A stretch of DNA of 64,000 nt, taken from Pomphorhynchus laevis. Its lineage: Eukaryota; Acanthocephala; Palaeacanthocephala; Echinorhynchida; Pomphorhynchidae. Shown here one piece after another: positions 1 through 13,105 of the stretch. The notes below the pieces were generated by a model. The model ran no database searches. It was not told the origin of the DNA and saw nothing but the letters and a program-made list of their open reading frames with translations. The position numbers were made by a program, and so were the translations under genes. The stretch is taken from positions 44,080-108,079 of the forward strand of contig WNNJ02000804.1 in assembly GCA_012934845.2 (NCBI GenBank), in the 5' to 3' direction. Position 1 is the stretch's first letter, and every line of letters starts with the position of its first letter.

Positions 1-148
1 ATCCTTCCAGCGTTTATTTGACCTTCCGTGACGTCATTTCTCTTTGATCTCGACCTTTTCAGCGCTTCCTATCCAGTGATCGTCTTCTCCTCGGGCATGT
101 AGTAGGACAAATGACGTCGCGGAAGGCCAAAGAAACGCTAAAGGATTG
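1..148. repeat. Imperfect inverted repeat (foldback-like) at left edge
   Basis: Bases 1-39 and 110-147 are near-perfect reverse complements, about 38-bp arms with a few mismatches, around a loop of roughly 70 bp. Each arm carries a CRE-like TGACGTC core. The block is clearly richer in G+C than the AT-rich DNA that follows, so it looks inserted or recently derived. It could be a foldback element, the hairpin end of a larger transposon cut by the window edge, or part of a decayed gene. No target-site duplication can be judged because the left end is the window edge. Confidence 0.5.
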
Positions 149-250
149 AGTCAAAAATGACATGACGGCCCTGGAAATAGCAACCGATATGGTACATGAG
201 ATGGCTCACATTAGTTCTGTGTCGAAGAAGTTGTTGGCGGAAGCGACCTC
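149..250 (+). pseudogene. Short coding-like remnant, unidentified
   Basis: After the edge inverted repeat the plus strand reads open for about 32 codons (LEIATDMVHEMAH then SSVSKKLLAEATSL and a stop near 247). The composition is less AT-rich than its surroundings. Only one stop separates it from about a dozen more coding-like codons upstream inside the inverted repeat. The pattern of charged and aliphatic residues would suit a short coiled coil, as in many LINE ORF1 proteins, but no family is recognised. It could also be chance. Confidence 0.2.
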
Positions 251-2760
251 TCTGTGAGAGATAAGTTGAAGAAGATATTAAATATTTAAATATCACATAC
301 ACAGTGGTTACCCTTTATAAACATTGATACAACATATTTGCTGCCTTTTACAGTTAGCAACAAAAAGACGATCTTACAGTTAAGGTGTTTTTATTTGTAT
401 AAATGACACTATTTACAACTGTGTAAAATCCCGGTATAAAACAATATGTATTCTCAGTGTAATGTTTTCAGAAGCTACAAACTGATGATACATTTCTTAA
501 TCAGCCAGAAGCTTTTTATGAAATAGACATGTTAAATAGTGTGATAAAGGAATTATCAATAATTATCAATTTCGAACAATTTGTTAGGTTTTCAGCATTG
601 AATAGTTGTTTTGCAAGCAAAGTAAATTTTAGAGCTCACAGTTACCGTGATATAAAAGACAAAATACTTTAAAAGCATAGAAACTATAAAAATTCAAACT
701 ATAAATATTTGACTTCAAAATGTAATAAGAAAAATAAGACAGGCTCTTATAGTCATTTTAATATGTGACAAAATATAAGAATAAGCTAAAATAAGAAATG
801 AGCACGTAAATTGATAGCAGTTACAAAAATGTCAACCGTAAGATCTACTGCTTAGAAAGCGTTGACAATCGATGGTTATCAAATGGCATGGTAATCTAAA
901 GTAACCTAATGAATCGTTTCTAACAAAAATTTCATTTTAAAATGAATACTTGAGATTATAAAAATTAGTATTCAGTAAAAAAGCTTTCTTATTTCCATCA
1001 AATTTTTAAAAGATATACTAAATAATCAGTATTTGTGAACTAAATAATCAAATTTCATTATAAGAAATACGTCATTAGCGTAATTGGCGCAGCTGCTTAT
1101 GTTGTGTTGAGGAATAGATGCCGAAAACTGATAGCAATGCAGATCCTCTTGATGGCATTTATCCCTTTACTATCAACTATGATACGTTTATCTCAACAAT
1201 AATTTTTATAGAGCTTATGGGCAGTTGAATGCCCATATGGTACATAACTTCAATTACACAATCTAAGCAAATAACCTTATTCTCATACGTCGTTTATTAT
1301 TTATCAGTTAATTCATAAAAACATGTATATTTCAAATTTTAACTTTATATAAATATAAACTATATAACATCTTATATAATTATTTATTATTTATAAATAT
1401 TTATTTTATTTGTCATTTTTTATAATTTATAGTATAAAATACGTAAACGAAGTTAGTTGATCTGATATATTTTAATCTATTTAATTAAATATCATATGGC
1501 TACATTTGACTGATATGACTACTGAACAAAGTTAATTATCAAAAATATGGTTAAAAATAAAATTTTGCAAGTGAAAACAAGGCGAATCTTTGGTAGGGAA
1601 CAGGGGATTCTATGCTTGTGAAATATATTTAAATGTATAGCATGACGATGGCAAGATAACAAAATAGTTTGTGATCAGTATTTTCAATTGTGATAAAATG
1701 ATTATATTAACAGCTGGCAAGAATTCAATCGAGAGTCATCATGCTTATTAGATTGTCTAACTGGGACGAAGAAGAAAATATTATTTCTTAGTTCCAGTAA
1801 AACTATCTAATGTAAAATTGAAGAAGATTAGGGGTTTAGTGTGCACTATCATTATGTTTATAAATTAAGTGATGATTTATTACCAACAATTATTTGTTCA
1901 TCATCGACAATTTTAATTTTCATAACTTGATGTAATAACTCTATTATGGTGTAAGTTCTATCTTGATAAGCGAAATATTCAAAATGAAATATGTAATTTT
2001 AAAACTTGTAACTTTATTTGAAACAATACATTTATATATAGAAAACAATTGGTAACTCAAAGTATAGAAAACAAAAGGTATCTTGTTAATGAATAATTAA
2101 AAACTTAGAGAACAGGTAGTGGTGGTGAAAACATTTACATTCAAAGTAAACTTGCTAAAAGCTTACAAAATGAGAACACTACATTAAAAATTTAGTTTAT
2201 ATGTCGCTTATTTTCCACATTAATATTAAATAATTATCATCCACCGTAGTGAACAGTTTGCAACATTACAAATTAAAAGCTTCCAAGAAAATTTCATGTT
2301 GGCAACAAAAATTATAAAATTTATAGTATATATTTTGCTTATTAGCAATCAAAGTAAATGTATTTACCAGTCAAGTTTTAATCTCAAATTAGTTATATAC
2401 TAAAAGCGAATGGAAACTAATCAGCATTCATATGGTGAATCATTTTGATTTTTATCAAATCACCCTTTATAGAGTCAGAATCAACATTTGTAGAAGATGT
2501 ATAAGGACAACAAATGATCAAATAGTGGCTATATATTTCAAATTACAATAAATCTATTTGCCAATATGGAATAAGATAATCATCTGTTGTATTAAATTGT
2601 TTTATATTATCAAATTAACCTTCAATAGTAATTAATACTGCATCGAATGTTATTAATTATTGAATATATAATATAATTACATATTAAATGACCACTGATG
2701 TGATCAGGAGATCATTGAATAGAAGCTAAAGATCCTTTAATTATTAAGCTGGTACCTATT
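251..2760. other. AT-rich intergenic DNA, no gene seen
   Basis: About 2.5 kb of very AT-rich sequence with no convincing open frame or splice-bounded exon. The one recognisable item is a dispersed AT-rich repeat at about 1,285-1,470, annotated separately. Confidence 0.6.
1285..1470 (+). repeat. Dispersed AT-rich repeat, possibly a PLE terminal repeat
   Basis: The stretch starts with a TTATTTATCAGTTAATTCAT-like block and ends with an AAATACGTA..AGTTAGTTGAT-like block. The same two blocks, about 165-230 bp apart, recur on the minus strand at 43,985-44,215 beside Penelope-like remains. The first block recurs at about 44,895-44,945 (plus) and the second at about 25,748-25,790 (plus). I infer a terminal repeat (pLTR) of the local Penelope-like family. 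Low complexity makes exact borders unsafe. Confidence 0.4.
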
Positions 2761-3189
2761 AACAATTAGCTTCTTCGTGGAACGGGCCAGGCAACATATG
2801 GTCGACATTCGTCGATCAACGGCTAATAGTTGACCGTCTTGCATCAACTGTAGAGATAGTCATTTCATAGACCATCTCAGATCCCCCCGATGACTCCAAC
2901 GGCGGATTGGACAATGAACGAAAAGGCGGAATAAAGTCACGAAGGCCTGCTTCATTACAGTAGCGGTGTTGGATCATCAAAGGTTATCGAGAATGGGAGA
3001 TATCCGAACAAACAAAGCAATGAAAATGACTAGCAAAAAATTACAAAATATAAATTAAGTGCCAAGAACAATTGTCAGCTCACCACTGATCGGAGGAGTT
3101 TTCATTGTCGGGTGCCGTGTGACCAGGCAGTTGCTCGGAGACAGCGAAAGAGGCATCAGCATCCGAAGCGAAATAGCCTTCATGTAGGA

Positions 3190-5668
3190 ACGTCAAATGT
3201 CATCTTGCTGCCGGATAAGGAATCATAATTAGTTGAAGAGATGGTTCGCTTCGGTCTAGAAATAGTCGGAGGCACTTATCTTCACTATTCTAGAATTGGA
3301 ACTAAACTTTTGGATCAAGGTTAAACCTTAAACTATAACTGAGTTACCAACTGAAATAGACAGCATGCGGGTGTAAAGATACCTACAAGTCCCCTGATGC
3401 CGTTCGTGTAGGGAAGTTTAACCCAGTGAAGGAAAGGTTGCCGTCTTTGAGACTTGTAGTCAAAGAGGGAAAGGGGATAAATGTTGTTTGTGTGTATGCT
3501 CCCAACATTATCTCGGAATGCGCAGCCTTCGTGATGGTATCCTGATCATAGTTTGCCTAATCATAGTTTTTTTAAATGAAACTAATTTTACCAGATTTTA
3601 CATGAGTTCGAAAAAGCACTATTTATACTACATGATAGCCTAATTCCAGTGCATAATTATTACTTTAATTTATAAAAATTACTTAAATTACTTTATTGTA
3701 AACTTTATTAAAGTAATTACCGTTCTATTGGGGGGGGCTTCAATGCTCATGTTGGAAGCGACAGTAGCACTTGGAATAGAGTGTTGGTGAGGAACGGACT
3801 CTCTAATCTAAATGCGAGTGGTGTTGAATTACTGCCCTTTTGTTCGCTTAACAATTTGTGCATAACCAACACCATGCTTGAACATAAGGATATTCATAAA
3901 TGCACATGACATCAGGATTTTCTCAGTCAAAGATCAATGATCGATTTTGTAATCGTTTCATTGGATCTGCGACGTTATGTTATGGACACTCGTGTTAAGA
4001 GAGAAGCTGAGCTGTCAACTGATCACTACCTTGTAGTTTAGTAAACTTAGATGGCAGGATAGGATGCTAAATAAGCCTGTTCAGCCCAAATGTTGTGTGA
4101 AGGAGTGCTGGGAGCGTCTAGCAGATGTTTCTATTAAAGAACGTTTTTCTGGCTACATCCGGGAGGACTTCTCTCGGTTGCCAGAAGAGGTGAAGAGCAT
4201 TGATCAGGAATGGGAGATATTCAGATCCTCGCTTGCCAATGCAACTGTGAAAAGTTGTGGCTCGAAGGCCTTAGGTGCTTGTGGCGGAGAAAATACTCGC
4301 ACTGCTTGGTGGATACCAACAGCTAGAGATTTTGTCCAACAGAAGAACCTGGCTTATAATACAACTTTGTCAGATAAATCAGTGGAAGCTGTAGACAAGA
4401 ACCGAATGGCAAAGAGAGCTTCAGCTCGTTCAGTTACCGAAGTGAAGAAGGTGGCTTGGAAGAAGTTTGGAGAGCACTAAGAACTTGATTATAGGTCAGC
4501 TTCGAAGATGTTCTGAAGGACAATCAAGAACCTTCGTGTTAAAAAGCAGAAAATTCCTCGGACTACTTAGGACAAGAGAGAATCTATGCTGACAGACATT
4601 GAATAAATTCTTTGTTGTTGAAAAAATCATTATATGAGTCTCCTCAATCCGGTGGATATGCCTCCTCTTGTAAAGTGGAGCCTTAAGAACCAACGAAAGA
4701 ACTAATCTCTTTGGAAGAGGTCATTGCTGTTGTTAAGAAACTTTGTAATGGCAAGTCTTATAAAGTAGACGAGATTCGACCTGAAGCTTTAAAGACTCAT
4801 GACGTTGTTGACATGAAGTGGCTAACACAGATCTTCAACATTGCATTAAAGTCGGGCAAGGTTCCCAGTGAGTAGCAAATTGGGGTGGTGGTACCGATCT
4901 TTAAGCAAGGTGACCGAAGAGTGTGTTACAATTATCGGGACATCACTCTTCTTAGCCAAACTGGTAAGCTATTTGCTAGGATACGTGAGTTAATAATACA
5001 TCCTATAGTTGAGGGACAGTTGCGAGATAAACAATGCGGCTTTCGTCCAGGTCGTGTAACTACGGATCAGCTCTTTAGTCTTTCAACTATCCTCGAACGG
5101 TCTTGGGAGTTCGCTCAATCAGTCTACATTTGCTTGGTAGATTTGGAGAAAGCGTTCGACCGAGTTCCGCGAGAGAGGTTGTGGGAGGTACTAAGAGAGT
5201 ATGGAGTACCACACTATCTTTGGGTAGCTGTGGCTTCTCTGTACGAACAAAGTACGAGTTGTGTTCGTGTTATAGGTAGGAAGTCTAAATCATTTGCAGA
5301 AGGCGTCTGGCTTCGCCAGGATTGTCCTTTGTCTCCACTTTTGTTCCTTGTTTACATGAACAAAATTACGAGACGGATGCTCTGAGGGATGTCGGCATTC
5401 AGTTCGATTACATCAGGATACCATCTTTGCTTTTTGCAGATGACATTGTCTTGTTGGTTTCTTGTTCTAATGACCTACTAGATCGATTTACGATGGAATG
5501 CTAAGCGACAGGAATGTTAGTTAGTACTTTAAAGACTTCTCTATGTGTTTGTCTTGGATTCAGGTGACAATGTCAATCAGGATAGGGGAAAAGGGTCTTC
5601 CTGATGTGAAGGATTTCAAGTATCTTGGGGTATTGTTCTCAAGGGACGGTATAATTGCTCAGACTGTT
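3190..5668 (+). mobile_element. N-family LINE, copy 1 (EN to mid-RT, decayed)
   Basis: Decayed LINE. The endonuclease begins near 3,190 (..VRFGLEIVG), continues at 3,440-3,520 (INVVCVYAPN) and at 3,735-4,035 with FNAHVGSDSSTWNRVLVRNG, a Thr-His-Gln block and ELSTDHYLV, the catalytic Asp/His end of an APE-like endonuclease. The linker is open at 4,064-4,480 (VCWERL-like, YIREDFS, KSCGSKALGA). The RT is open at 4,885-5,385: CGFRPGR, DLEKAFDRVPRERLWEVL, then QDCPLSPLLFLVYMNK. The FADD-like motif is FADDIVLL near 5,437. Stops and frameshifts occur throughout, and an AT-rich insertion of about 200 bp lies at 3,540-3,735. The protein signature matches the I/Nimb- or RTE-like LINEs common in fish and invertebrates; the exact clade is uncertain. 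Sequence from about 2,770 to 3,190 may be its 5' end. The 3' part is missing because a second copy begins near 5,669. Confidence 0.8.
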
Positions 5669-7330
5669 TATGACAAAATATGATCTATGCTGACTGATAT
5701 TTAAGAAATTCTTGGTTGTTGGAAAGAACATTTTACGAGTTTCCTTAATCCGATGGATATGCTTTCTCTTGTAGAAGTAGAGCCTTTAGAACCAAAGAAA
5801 AAACTCATCTATTTTGAAGAGATCATTGTTGTTGTTAAAAAACTTCGAAATGACAAGTCTTCTGGAGTAGACGAGATTCGACCTGAAACTTTAAAGGCTA
5901 TCGACGTTGTTGGTATGAAGTGGCTAACTCGAATCTTCGATGTTGCATTGAAGTCGGCCAAGATTCCTAGTGAGTGGCGAACTCCGGTGGTCGTACCGAT
6001 CTTTAAGAAATGTGACCGAAGAGTGTGTTCCAATGATCGGGGCATCACTTTTCTTAGTCAAACTGGTAAGCTATTTGCTAGGATTCCGGAGTTAAGGATA
6101 CGGCCTATAGTTGAGTGACAGTCACAAGAGGAACGATGCGGCTTTCGTCCTGATCGTGGAACTACGGATCAGCTCTTTATTCTATCAACTAACCTTGAGC
6201 GGTCATGAGAGTTCGTTCAATCGGTCTACATCTGTCTTGTAGATTTGGAGAAGGCGTTCGACCGAGTTACGCGAGAGAGGTTGTGGGAGGTACTAAGAGA
6301 GTATGAAGTACCACACTATCTTCAGGTAACTGTGACTTCTTTGTATGAACAAAGTAGGCGTTGTGCTTCGTCAGGGTTGTCATTTGTCTCCACTATTGTT
6401 CCTTGTTTACATGGACAAAATTTAGTGACGGGCTGCTCTGACTGATGTCAGTCTTCAGTTCGGTTCCATCAGGATACCATATCTGCTTTTTGCAGATGAC
6501 GTTGTTTTGTTGGCTTCGTGTCCTGAGGACTTACAATGTCTACTAGATCGATTCACGATAGAATGCCAAGGGGCAGGGATGTTGGTTAGTACCTCCAATA
6601 CTGTCTCTATGTGTTCGTCTCCGATTCAGGTGCCAATGTCAATTCGGATTGGGTAAAATGTTCTTCCTGATGCGGAGGATTTCAAGTATATTGTGATATT
6701 GTTCTCGGGGGACGCAGGAACATCAAGGAGATTGAGAATCGGATTTGTGCTGCTAGCGCAGCAATAAGTTCTTTGTACAGGTCTGTCGTGATGAATCGGG
6801 AGTTGAGTCTTCGGGCGAAGCTTTCGGTTTACCACGCAATTTTCGTTCATATCTTAACATATGATATTAATATACATATGATATATATTAACCAATAGTC
6901 ATGAGCTTTGAGTTATGTCCGAAAGGATAATATCTCGAATACAGGTGACCAACATGATGTTCCTTCGAAGTGTGGCCGGTCTTAGCCTTAGAGATAAGGT
7001 TAGGAATTTGATCATCTGGGATGGTCTCGGAGTAAAGTCGCTGCTTCTCCACATCAAAGAAAGTAAGCTGAGGTGGCTAGGATACGTTCTAAGGATGTCT
7101 AGGGATCGCCTTGCTAGGAGGGTTTTCCAGGCTGGACTCTTTGGAAAGAGACCTCAAGGTAAACCTCGTTACCGGTGAAGAGATCAAATATCGAAACTGG
7201 TCGAAGATCGCCTTGGGCAAATTTGAAAGAGATTTCTGGTCTGTTGCCCAGGATCGCGATGTCTGGAGTAGTTTGGTTCGTGCATTGCATCCACAACCCG
7301 ACACTCGGACCAGTGGTTGACAGTGAAAAT
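5669..7330 (+). mobile_element. N-family LINE, copy 2 (linker to 3' end)
   Basis: A second copy of the same LINE starts at the SMLTDI linker (about 5,690), equivalent to 4,585 in copy 1, and runs to the 3' end. Open stretches are 5,753-6,118 (DKSSGVDEIRPETLKA, EWRTPVVVPIFK), 6,245-6,445 (MEKAFDRVTRERLWEVL) and 6,915-7,178 (FLRSVAGLSLRDKVRN, LRWLGYVLRMS), the last being the C-terminal zinc-finger/thumb region typical of this family. The element closes near 7,320 with a conserved tail ending in ALHPQPDTR. It has several frameshifts and stops and an AT-rich insertion of about 45 bp near 6,855-6,900. It lies head-to-tail behind copy 1 without a full repeat of the 5' half, so the pair is a chimeric tandem rather than two full insertions. 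Confidence 0.8.
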
Positions 7331-8249
7331 CTTTGTTTTCCTTGTCAGGAAATTGTTGTTGTTATTAAAAGAAATATATAATTAATATACTCTTAAAAAT
7401 TGAATACAACAAACGCTGTATTATCAAAAAATTGCTGATCGACGGAAAATATAAATATCATTAACTTCATTCAAATGTATTTTTCTACTATAAAATAAAC
7501 GTTTTAAACTACTCGATAATAATTTTAAGTTAACATCCAAAAATATTAAAATGATTAAATGATATTAAATATTAATATTAATATTCCATGTGGGTTATGA
7601 TTATTTTTATTTTGCTAAATAGATAATTTTTTTAAATTTTAATTAGTCAGTACAGCTTTTCAAACTTTCCAAAAATAATATTCACCACTTCAATAACTTA
7701 CACTTTTTAATGTGTTATTTTCTAGCCGATATCTTAATCGGTTCAAAATCATTGCTTCGAGTCCGTTAATTTCCTCGAGCAAATTTAAGCTGCCCATTAA
7801 AATATACTTTGCTTCTAATTTTATATCGAAAGTAAATTGGATGTAGCGTCTAAAAATTATAATTCATTTTCATTTCACTCCGTTTAAAATGACAAAGATA
7901 ATCTACACTAAAGTCAGAAAAATAAATTTCTGTTCCTGCTACATAAAAATAAATTTCTGTTCCTTTCTACAGAGTTACATTTAAACAAAATGTAGGGTAT
8001 TAAATAACAAAAACGATTCGTTTTCAAAATACAATTAATGGACCATTATTTTGGTACATACTTTCGTATCAACATTTTATACCGCAAGAAATTCAAAACC
8101 AAAAATATAAAGTAAATGGGTTTCATAGATAGCGAATTTTTAATTCTCTGAAAGTTGATAGTCTATTTTTGGATTCGAGATATTTGCCGCAATTGCTTTT
8201 GATTTAACAGCAAAATATGTTATTAATGGACCATTAATTCGTATCAACA
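7331..8249. other. AT-rich DNA, no gene seen
   Basis: No open frame or recognised repeat is supported here. A short near-repeat of the phrase ATTAATGGACCATTA occurs at about 8,034 and 8,222, just ahead of the next LINE fragment, and may belong to that element. Confidence 0.5.
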
Positions 8250-9275
8250 TCGAGTTGATACGTACATTTTCGATTAAATATAAACCAGAATTTAAAGCGA
8301 AACTGAAGAAAGGGGTGCCGCAAGGTTCGCCTATCTCACCAGTATTATTCATACTAGCGATCAATAATATAGCGAAATGAATGAATAACGATAAAATTAG
8401 AGTAATAAGTTATGCGGATGGAAATATCGATTTGTTTCCGTACAGACGGTCAAAATGCAAAGATTAAAAGACGGGTCATAGAATGTATAGAAAATGAATC
8501 AAAGATAGAGCAGCAAAATGTGGGCTACAGTTAAACGAGAGTAAATGCAAGTTTATATTTTGCAAATGTATTATCATTAATTGCCAGAAATTAATGAAAA
8601 CAAAAGACTTAAGATCTTAGGATCAACATTCACAACGACTGTTGGACATAAGATTGATTTGGGAAAGGCAAATAGATTATATTTCAAAGATATAAAATTT
8701 TACAAAAAGGCTTTAACACTAGGGGACCCGGGAAATAGTGCTCTAAATGTGGCCAAGGCATTCATGTGCTCGGGATTGACATTCTATGCTAGGAACATCC
8801 ACCGAATCAGAAAAGAAGGTTTGTGTTTGCGTTATTGAAGAAAGTACATCAAAGTAATTTAAAACAGATGCATACATTTTAGGAGTAGAAATCGCACGTT
8901 TATATGTGGAGAAAATAGAGGATCTCAGGATACAGATAAACAAAAAAGTTACAATATAAATAAAAATTATATAAGGCAGGTTAAAATAAGATAAATGAGA
9001 AGATATTATGAGATTATATAATGATCTACATATAGATACTGCCGAAATCTTATTTGGTTTTATTTCAGGTAAGGCTCCTAGAATAAACTGCTGGACGGAA
9101 GTACCGAAATAATCATAGAATATAATAACGAAGGAATAACAAATGACAAATTTCGAGCAAATAAACAGAACAGCGAAAAATGAAACGAAGAAAATGAACG
9201 TGGAAAGATGATTGTGGAAGGTGTTTTTTTCTTTTTTATATAAGTTAAATAAAACAGCAATTTAATTTTATATTA
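8250..9275 (+). mobile_element. Decayed LINE fragment, I/Jockey-like RT
   Basis: Near 8,295-8,370 the plus strand reads KLKKGVPQGSPISPVLFILA, the LINE RT motif preceding the catalytic YADD. YADG follows at about 8,410. A frame at 8,581-8,838 (RLKILGSTFTTTVGHKIDLG..LNVAKAFMCSG) fits the RT thumb, where other LINEs read 'LKILGV.F...'. Coding-like scraps continue to about 9,250, where an AATAAATCTTTTAATC-type tail starts. Several stops and frameshifts show it is dead. It differs from the N, J, L and C families; the exact clade is not recognised. Confidence 0.6.
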
Positions 9276-9276
9276 T

Positions 9277-9402
9277 GACTATAGCTGTGAACTTATGCAA
9301 ATAAATCTTTTAATCTTAATCTTTAAATCAACATTGACTATAACTAGTTGTGAACTTATGCAAATAAATCTTTTAATCTTAATCTTTAAATCAACATTTT
9401 AA
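9277..9402 (+). repeat. 63-bp tandem duplication at LINE 3' tail
   Basis: Two near-identical 63-bp units (TGTGAACTTATGCAAATAAA at 9,286 and again at 9,349) stand at the end of the LINE fragment. A repeated terminal unit is common at LINE 3' ends, so I read this as the tail of the preceding element. Confidence 0.7.
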
Positions 9403-9859
9403 ACACATAGAAAAGTAAAAATTGTAACAGTGAAGTTAAAATTTAATTTCTACATTAATAAATGGCGAATTTCAGGTAAATGGTGTCTACATTGAAAAGT
9501 ATTATTTGTCAAAACGACATAAATTTTGACAAATTGCTTATTGTAGACGTCTAGTTCTAATAGGTGATTATTGGTAATTAGTAAAAAATAAAATATAAGC
9601 TTAAACAAAAGTAAATTAAAAAGTAATTAAATAACAAATTAAAATTATAATTAATAATAAATAGAACTAAATAAAAGCTTCGGTCAAAGATGTGGAGAAG
9701 CTACCACAGTTTGAATAATATAATGTTTAACTAAATCAAAGCATTTTTAAATCTTGATTATCAATTTTTAAGTAATATTAATGAAATAATATAATAATTA
9801 ATTTATATTATATTATATTTTATAATAATATAAATCTTAATAGCAATGACTATTACAAA

Positions 9860-10480
9860 TTCTACAAATTTGAAGACACTACAAGAATCTATTGATCGTC
9901 TACAACTATACTGTACACTAAACCCACTTAAAGTGAACATCTACAAGACGAAAGTTATCAAATTTCGTGCTAAAAGGCGATTATATAAAACTCAATAAGA
10001 TTAGATATTGTCACCACCTTTTGTTACTTGGGCGTAACTCTAAATTCCCGATAGACACATTTATAGCTCACATTGCAAACATCGCCGCCAAGGTTGTATC
10101 ATCTGTTCAGAAGGTTTCATTGCTCATGAGTATGATGCAGATTTGATTTTTTTCTCATAATGTTGGCTAGTAAAATAACTTACTGTATTGCAATTTTCTG
10201 GCCATATCTTGCTATACTCAACATTCACAGCATTGATCGAATAAAGTGGCGGTATTTGAAGATTTACTTTTCGCTTTCTAGAAAGGTGTCCTCATCCACT
10301 CTAGCGTTACTAGTCAGAGAGGGACATTTTTCTTTTGTAATTAGGAAGCGATTGTTTCTCCCAGCAACATCAGCTTTTTTGTTGTAACATAGAGATGAAT
10401 GGAATCTTAAACTTAGTTTAAGTGATAAGATACACATCATCACAACGGCTTTTCTCTCCCCATATTTTTGTAATAGTCCT
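9860..10480 (+). mobile_element. LINE fragment, RT palm end and thumb
   Basis: At about 9,885-9,990 the plus strand reads LQESIDRLQLYCTLNPLKVN then KTKVI, the motif that follows YADD in many I/R1/CR1-type RTs. After frameshifts, 10,160-10,387 is open with an RT-thumb and C-terminal pattern (IDRIKWRYLKIYFSLSRKVS, LALLVREGHF). No 5' or 3' end was found. It may be a different family from the fragment at 8.2 kb. Confidence 0.55.
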
Positions 10481-12949
10481 TTTAATTGAAAAAATACGCT
10501 TATTTTTCACGCTTAGTGATAAATGATTAATATTTTTATTTATTAATATTTTTAATAATATTTATTAATATTTAATTTATAATTCGCCTCTAATTATTAT
10601 AATTCGTAACAAATAAATGTAATTAAACATCAATTATTTATTCTTATATTTCAGCAGCACAAGTCTCTATAAATAAATACGACGTCAAATAGTATATGAC
10701 GTCAAGTAGTCGTATCGATAAGCTAAAAATTAAGACATCTCATATGTTGATTAAGATAGTGGAAAAGCAGTACCGAATAGGTAACATTTTAGAATCACAA
10801 TTTACCCTAACTATTAAATTACACTAGCAATTCATCAATTATTGAATTACCCTAGCAATTCAAAAGTTAGGAATACATTTATTGAAGAAGAGTATTTGAA
10901 AGTATAACTTTCATCCTAAGAAAACAAAATGGTCAGGAAATCAAATTGTAATAAATATAATATAAATTATAATATTTTATTTTAATATATTATATCAAAT
11001 TGTATATATTGAATCAAATTGTATATATTGCAACACAATCCAATCTGACAACTAGAATTCTAATTGTAATTCCAATTCTAATCTGACAATTAGACAAATT
11101 ATCAGTGACATTGGTGTTTACTCATATGACCTAACTAGATAAATTACTCTGCTGGACATTTATATTGCAAGTAAATATTCACAAGCCCTAAGCACAATTC
11201 AATTCAGAGAAAAAACGCATTCTAAAGTATCATTGCATTATTGCTGAAATTATACAAAAACAAAATATTTTGATTATAAAATCAATTGTACTACACTGGA
11301 ATTATTTAAATATCTTTTCATAAATGCGTGACATCTAATTACACAGCTTTTGTTAAGAAAAGTAAAATTTAGTTAAAGTCTGAAATATAATTATATAACT
11401 CCCGAACTGTCATTTCAACATTTGGTTATAAAAATATCATATTTTTAGAATATAAAAAATATGCCTTTTGTATTTGTAGTCTGTTGGCTTTTCAAAGTAT
11501 TTTTCGTTGCGTTATAAACAAGAAGCAAGCGCAATTTTAAAAGTTAAAGGTTACATTATAAGCAAGAACCTTTACGAAAAATCGTTTTATTGCGATAACT
11601 TACAAAATTGGTTGCTAAAGAATAATAGTGATCGCAAGTGCATACAAACAGGTATATTGAAAAACCAAAAGATTATCTAAACGCTAAGGCGTATTGTTTA
11701 AATAGTGAAAATTTATGATCTGAAATCTAGATAAGTCACAACGCTCTTTTCTTGATAATGTGCAACACAGTTTGCAAAAAAGTCAAACCAGCGTTTAATA
11801 GATTTAATAGATTTATTATCCTCAATTCATTGTGATCTGATCTGGTTGAAAAACAATGTTATAACGGTTTTGTTTGACTAGGTTGATTTAAATCGCTAAC
11901 TAATAATTTTAATGCTACAGTTCAGCATTTTGACATTATGATTTCAAATTTACTTTTTATTGAGAGACAAAAATAATGTTTATCAATGGAGAAGTAGCTT
12001 TTCACTTCTGTAATTTATAAAATTTCTTCAATTTATAAAATTCAACAAATTTAATTTCTTTAATTTATAAAATTTATATGTAAGTTGAACAATTATTTGT
12101 CTCACCATTGAGCCATTTACACAAGTTATTTTAGCTCTTAATAGATCAAATTTAAAACAATATATATCTTCTTGTGTAAAAGAAGTTCTTTCTCTCATTG
12201 TTGATTATATATATTAACTTGTAAATAAAATGAGTAAAGAAAACTACTTTATATATTTAGTATCAATAGGGCTATTTGAATTTGGATATTCCTCTTTTCA
12301 ATTATTATAGCGATGCATATAATTTAAATAATCTATAATAAATAATTATTAACGTAATGCACTAGGTAGAAAATTGTGGATACTAAATTGCTAATTGTGG
12401 ATTTAAGATACTTAATGTCTTGAAGTTAATATACCGGTTATCATCCTGACAGTTATTGATTCATTGTTGTCCTTTTAGACAACGTGCAATCATATCTTAG
12501 ACATAAGTGCTAGAATAACATTAGGAAGCACTCATTGGATCTAAGGTTGCTTTCATCTTTACGATCAATATATACAATGACTAAAATTAGTCGAGCAAAC
12601 AAAGCAATATAAATCAAGAGTGTTGTATTAATGCTTTACACTTTGACATACATGACAACTGAGCATATAACTATATTTTATTAGAACACATAAGTGCATG
12701 ATCAATAATTTAACTAATAGGCATAACATGGTAAACATCGGTCAGTTAAGATACTTATTATTTTGCATATTATATCTCGGATTCCCTGTGCTGAACAAAT
12801 TCAATAAAGCAATGACATTTCTAAATATCATCACACTGTGATGAATTAACTAAAAATCATATAAATTCATAAGTCAATTGCATTTATTATTCGCTTACAC
12901 AATTTAACAAAGATGTGTAAACAGACAAATAAATATATAAAGAACGTTA
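10481..12949. other. AT-rich DNA, no gene seen
   Basis: About 2.5 kb of AT-rich sequence with simple AT runs and no coding-like or recognised repeat sequence. Confidence 0.6.
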
Positions 12950-13105
12950 AAATTTACAAATAAATTATTAACAAATAATTTCGTTATAAAATCATTTTTA
13001 TAAATTTACAGATAAATTATTTACAAATAATTAGGTTATGAAATCATTTTTACAAATTTACAAATAAATTATTTACAAATAACTTCGTTATGAAATCATT
13101 TTACT
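12950..13105. repeat. 52-bp tandem repeat, three copies
   Basis: Three consecutive 52-bp units start at 12,950, 13,002 and 13,054, each of the form AAATTTACAAATAAATTATT..TTATGAAATCATTTT with a few substitutions. Confidence 0.8.
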
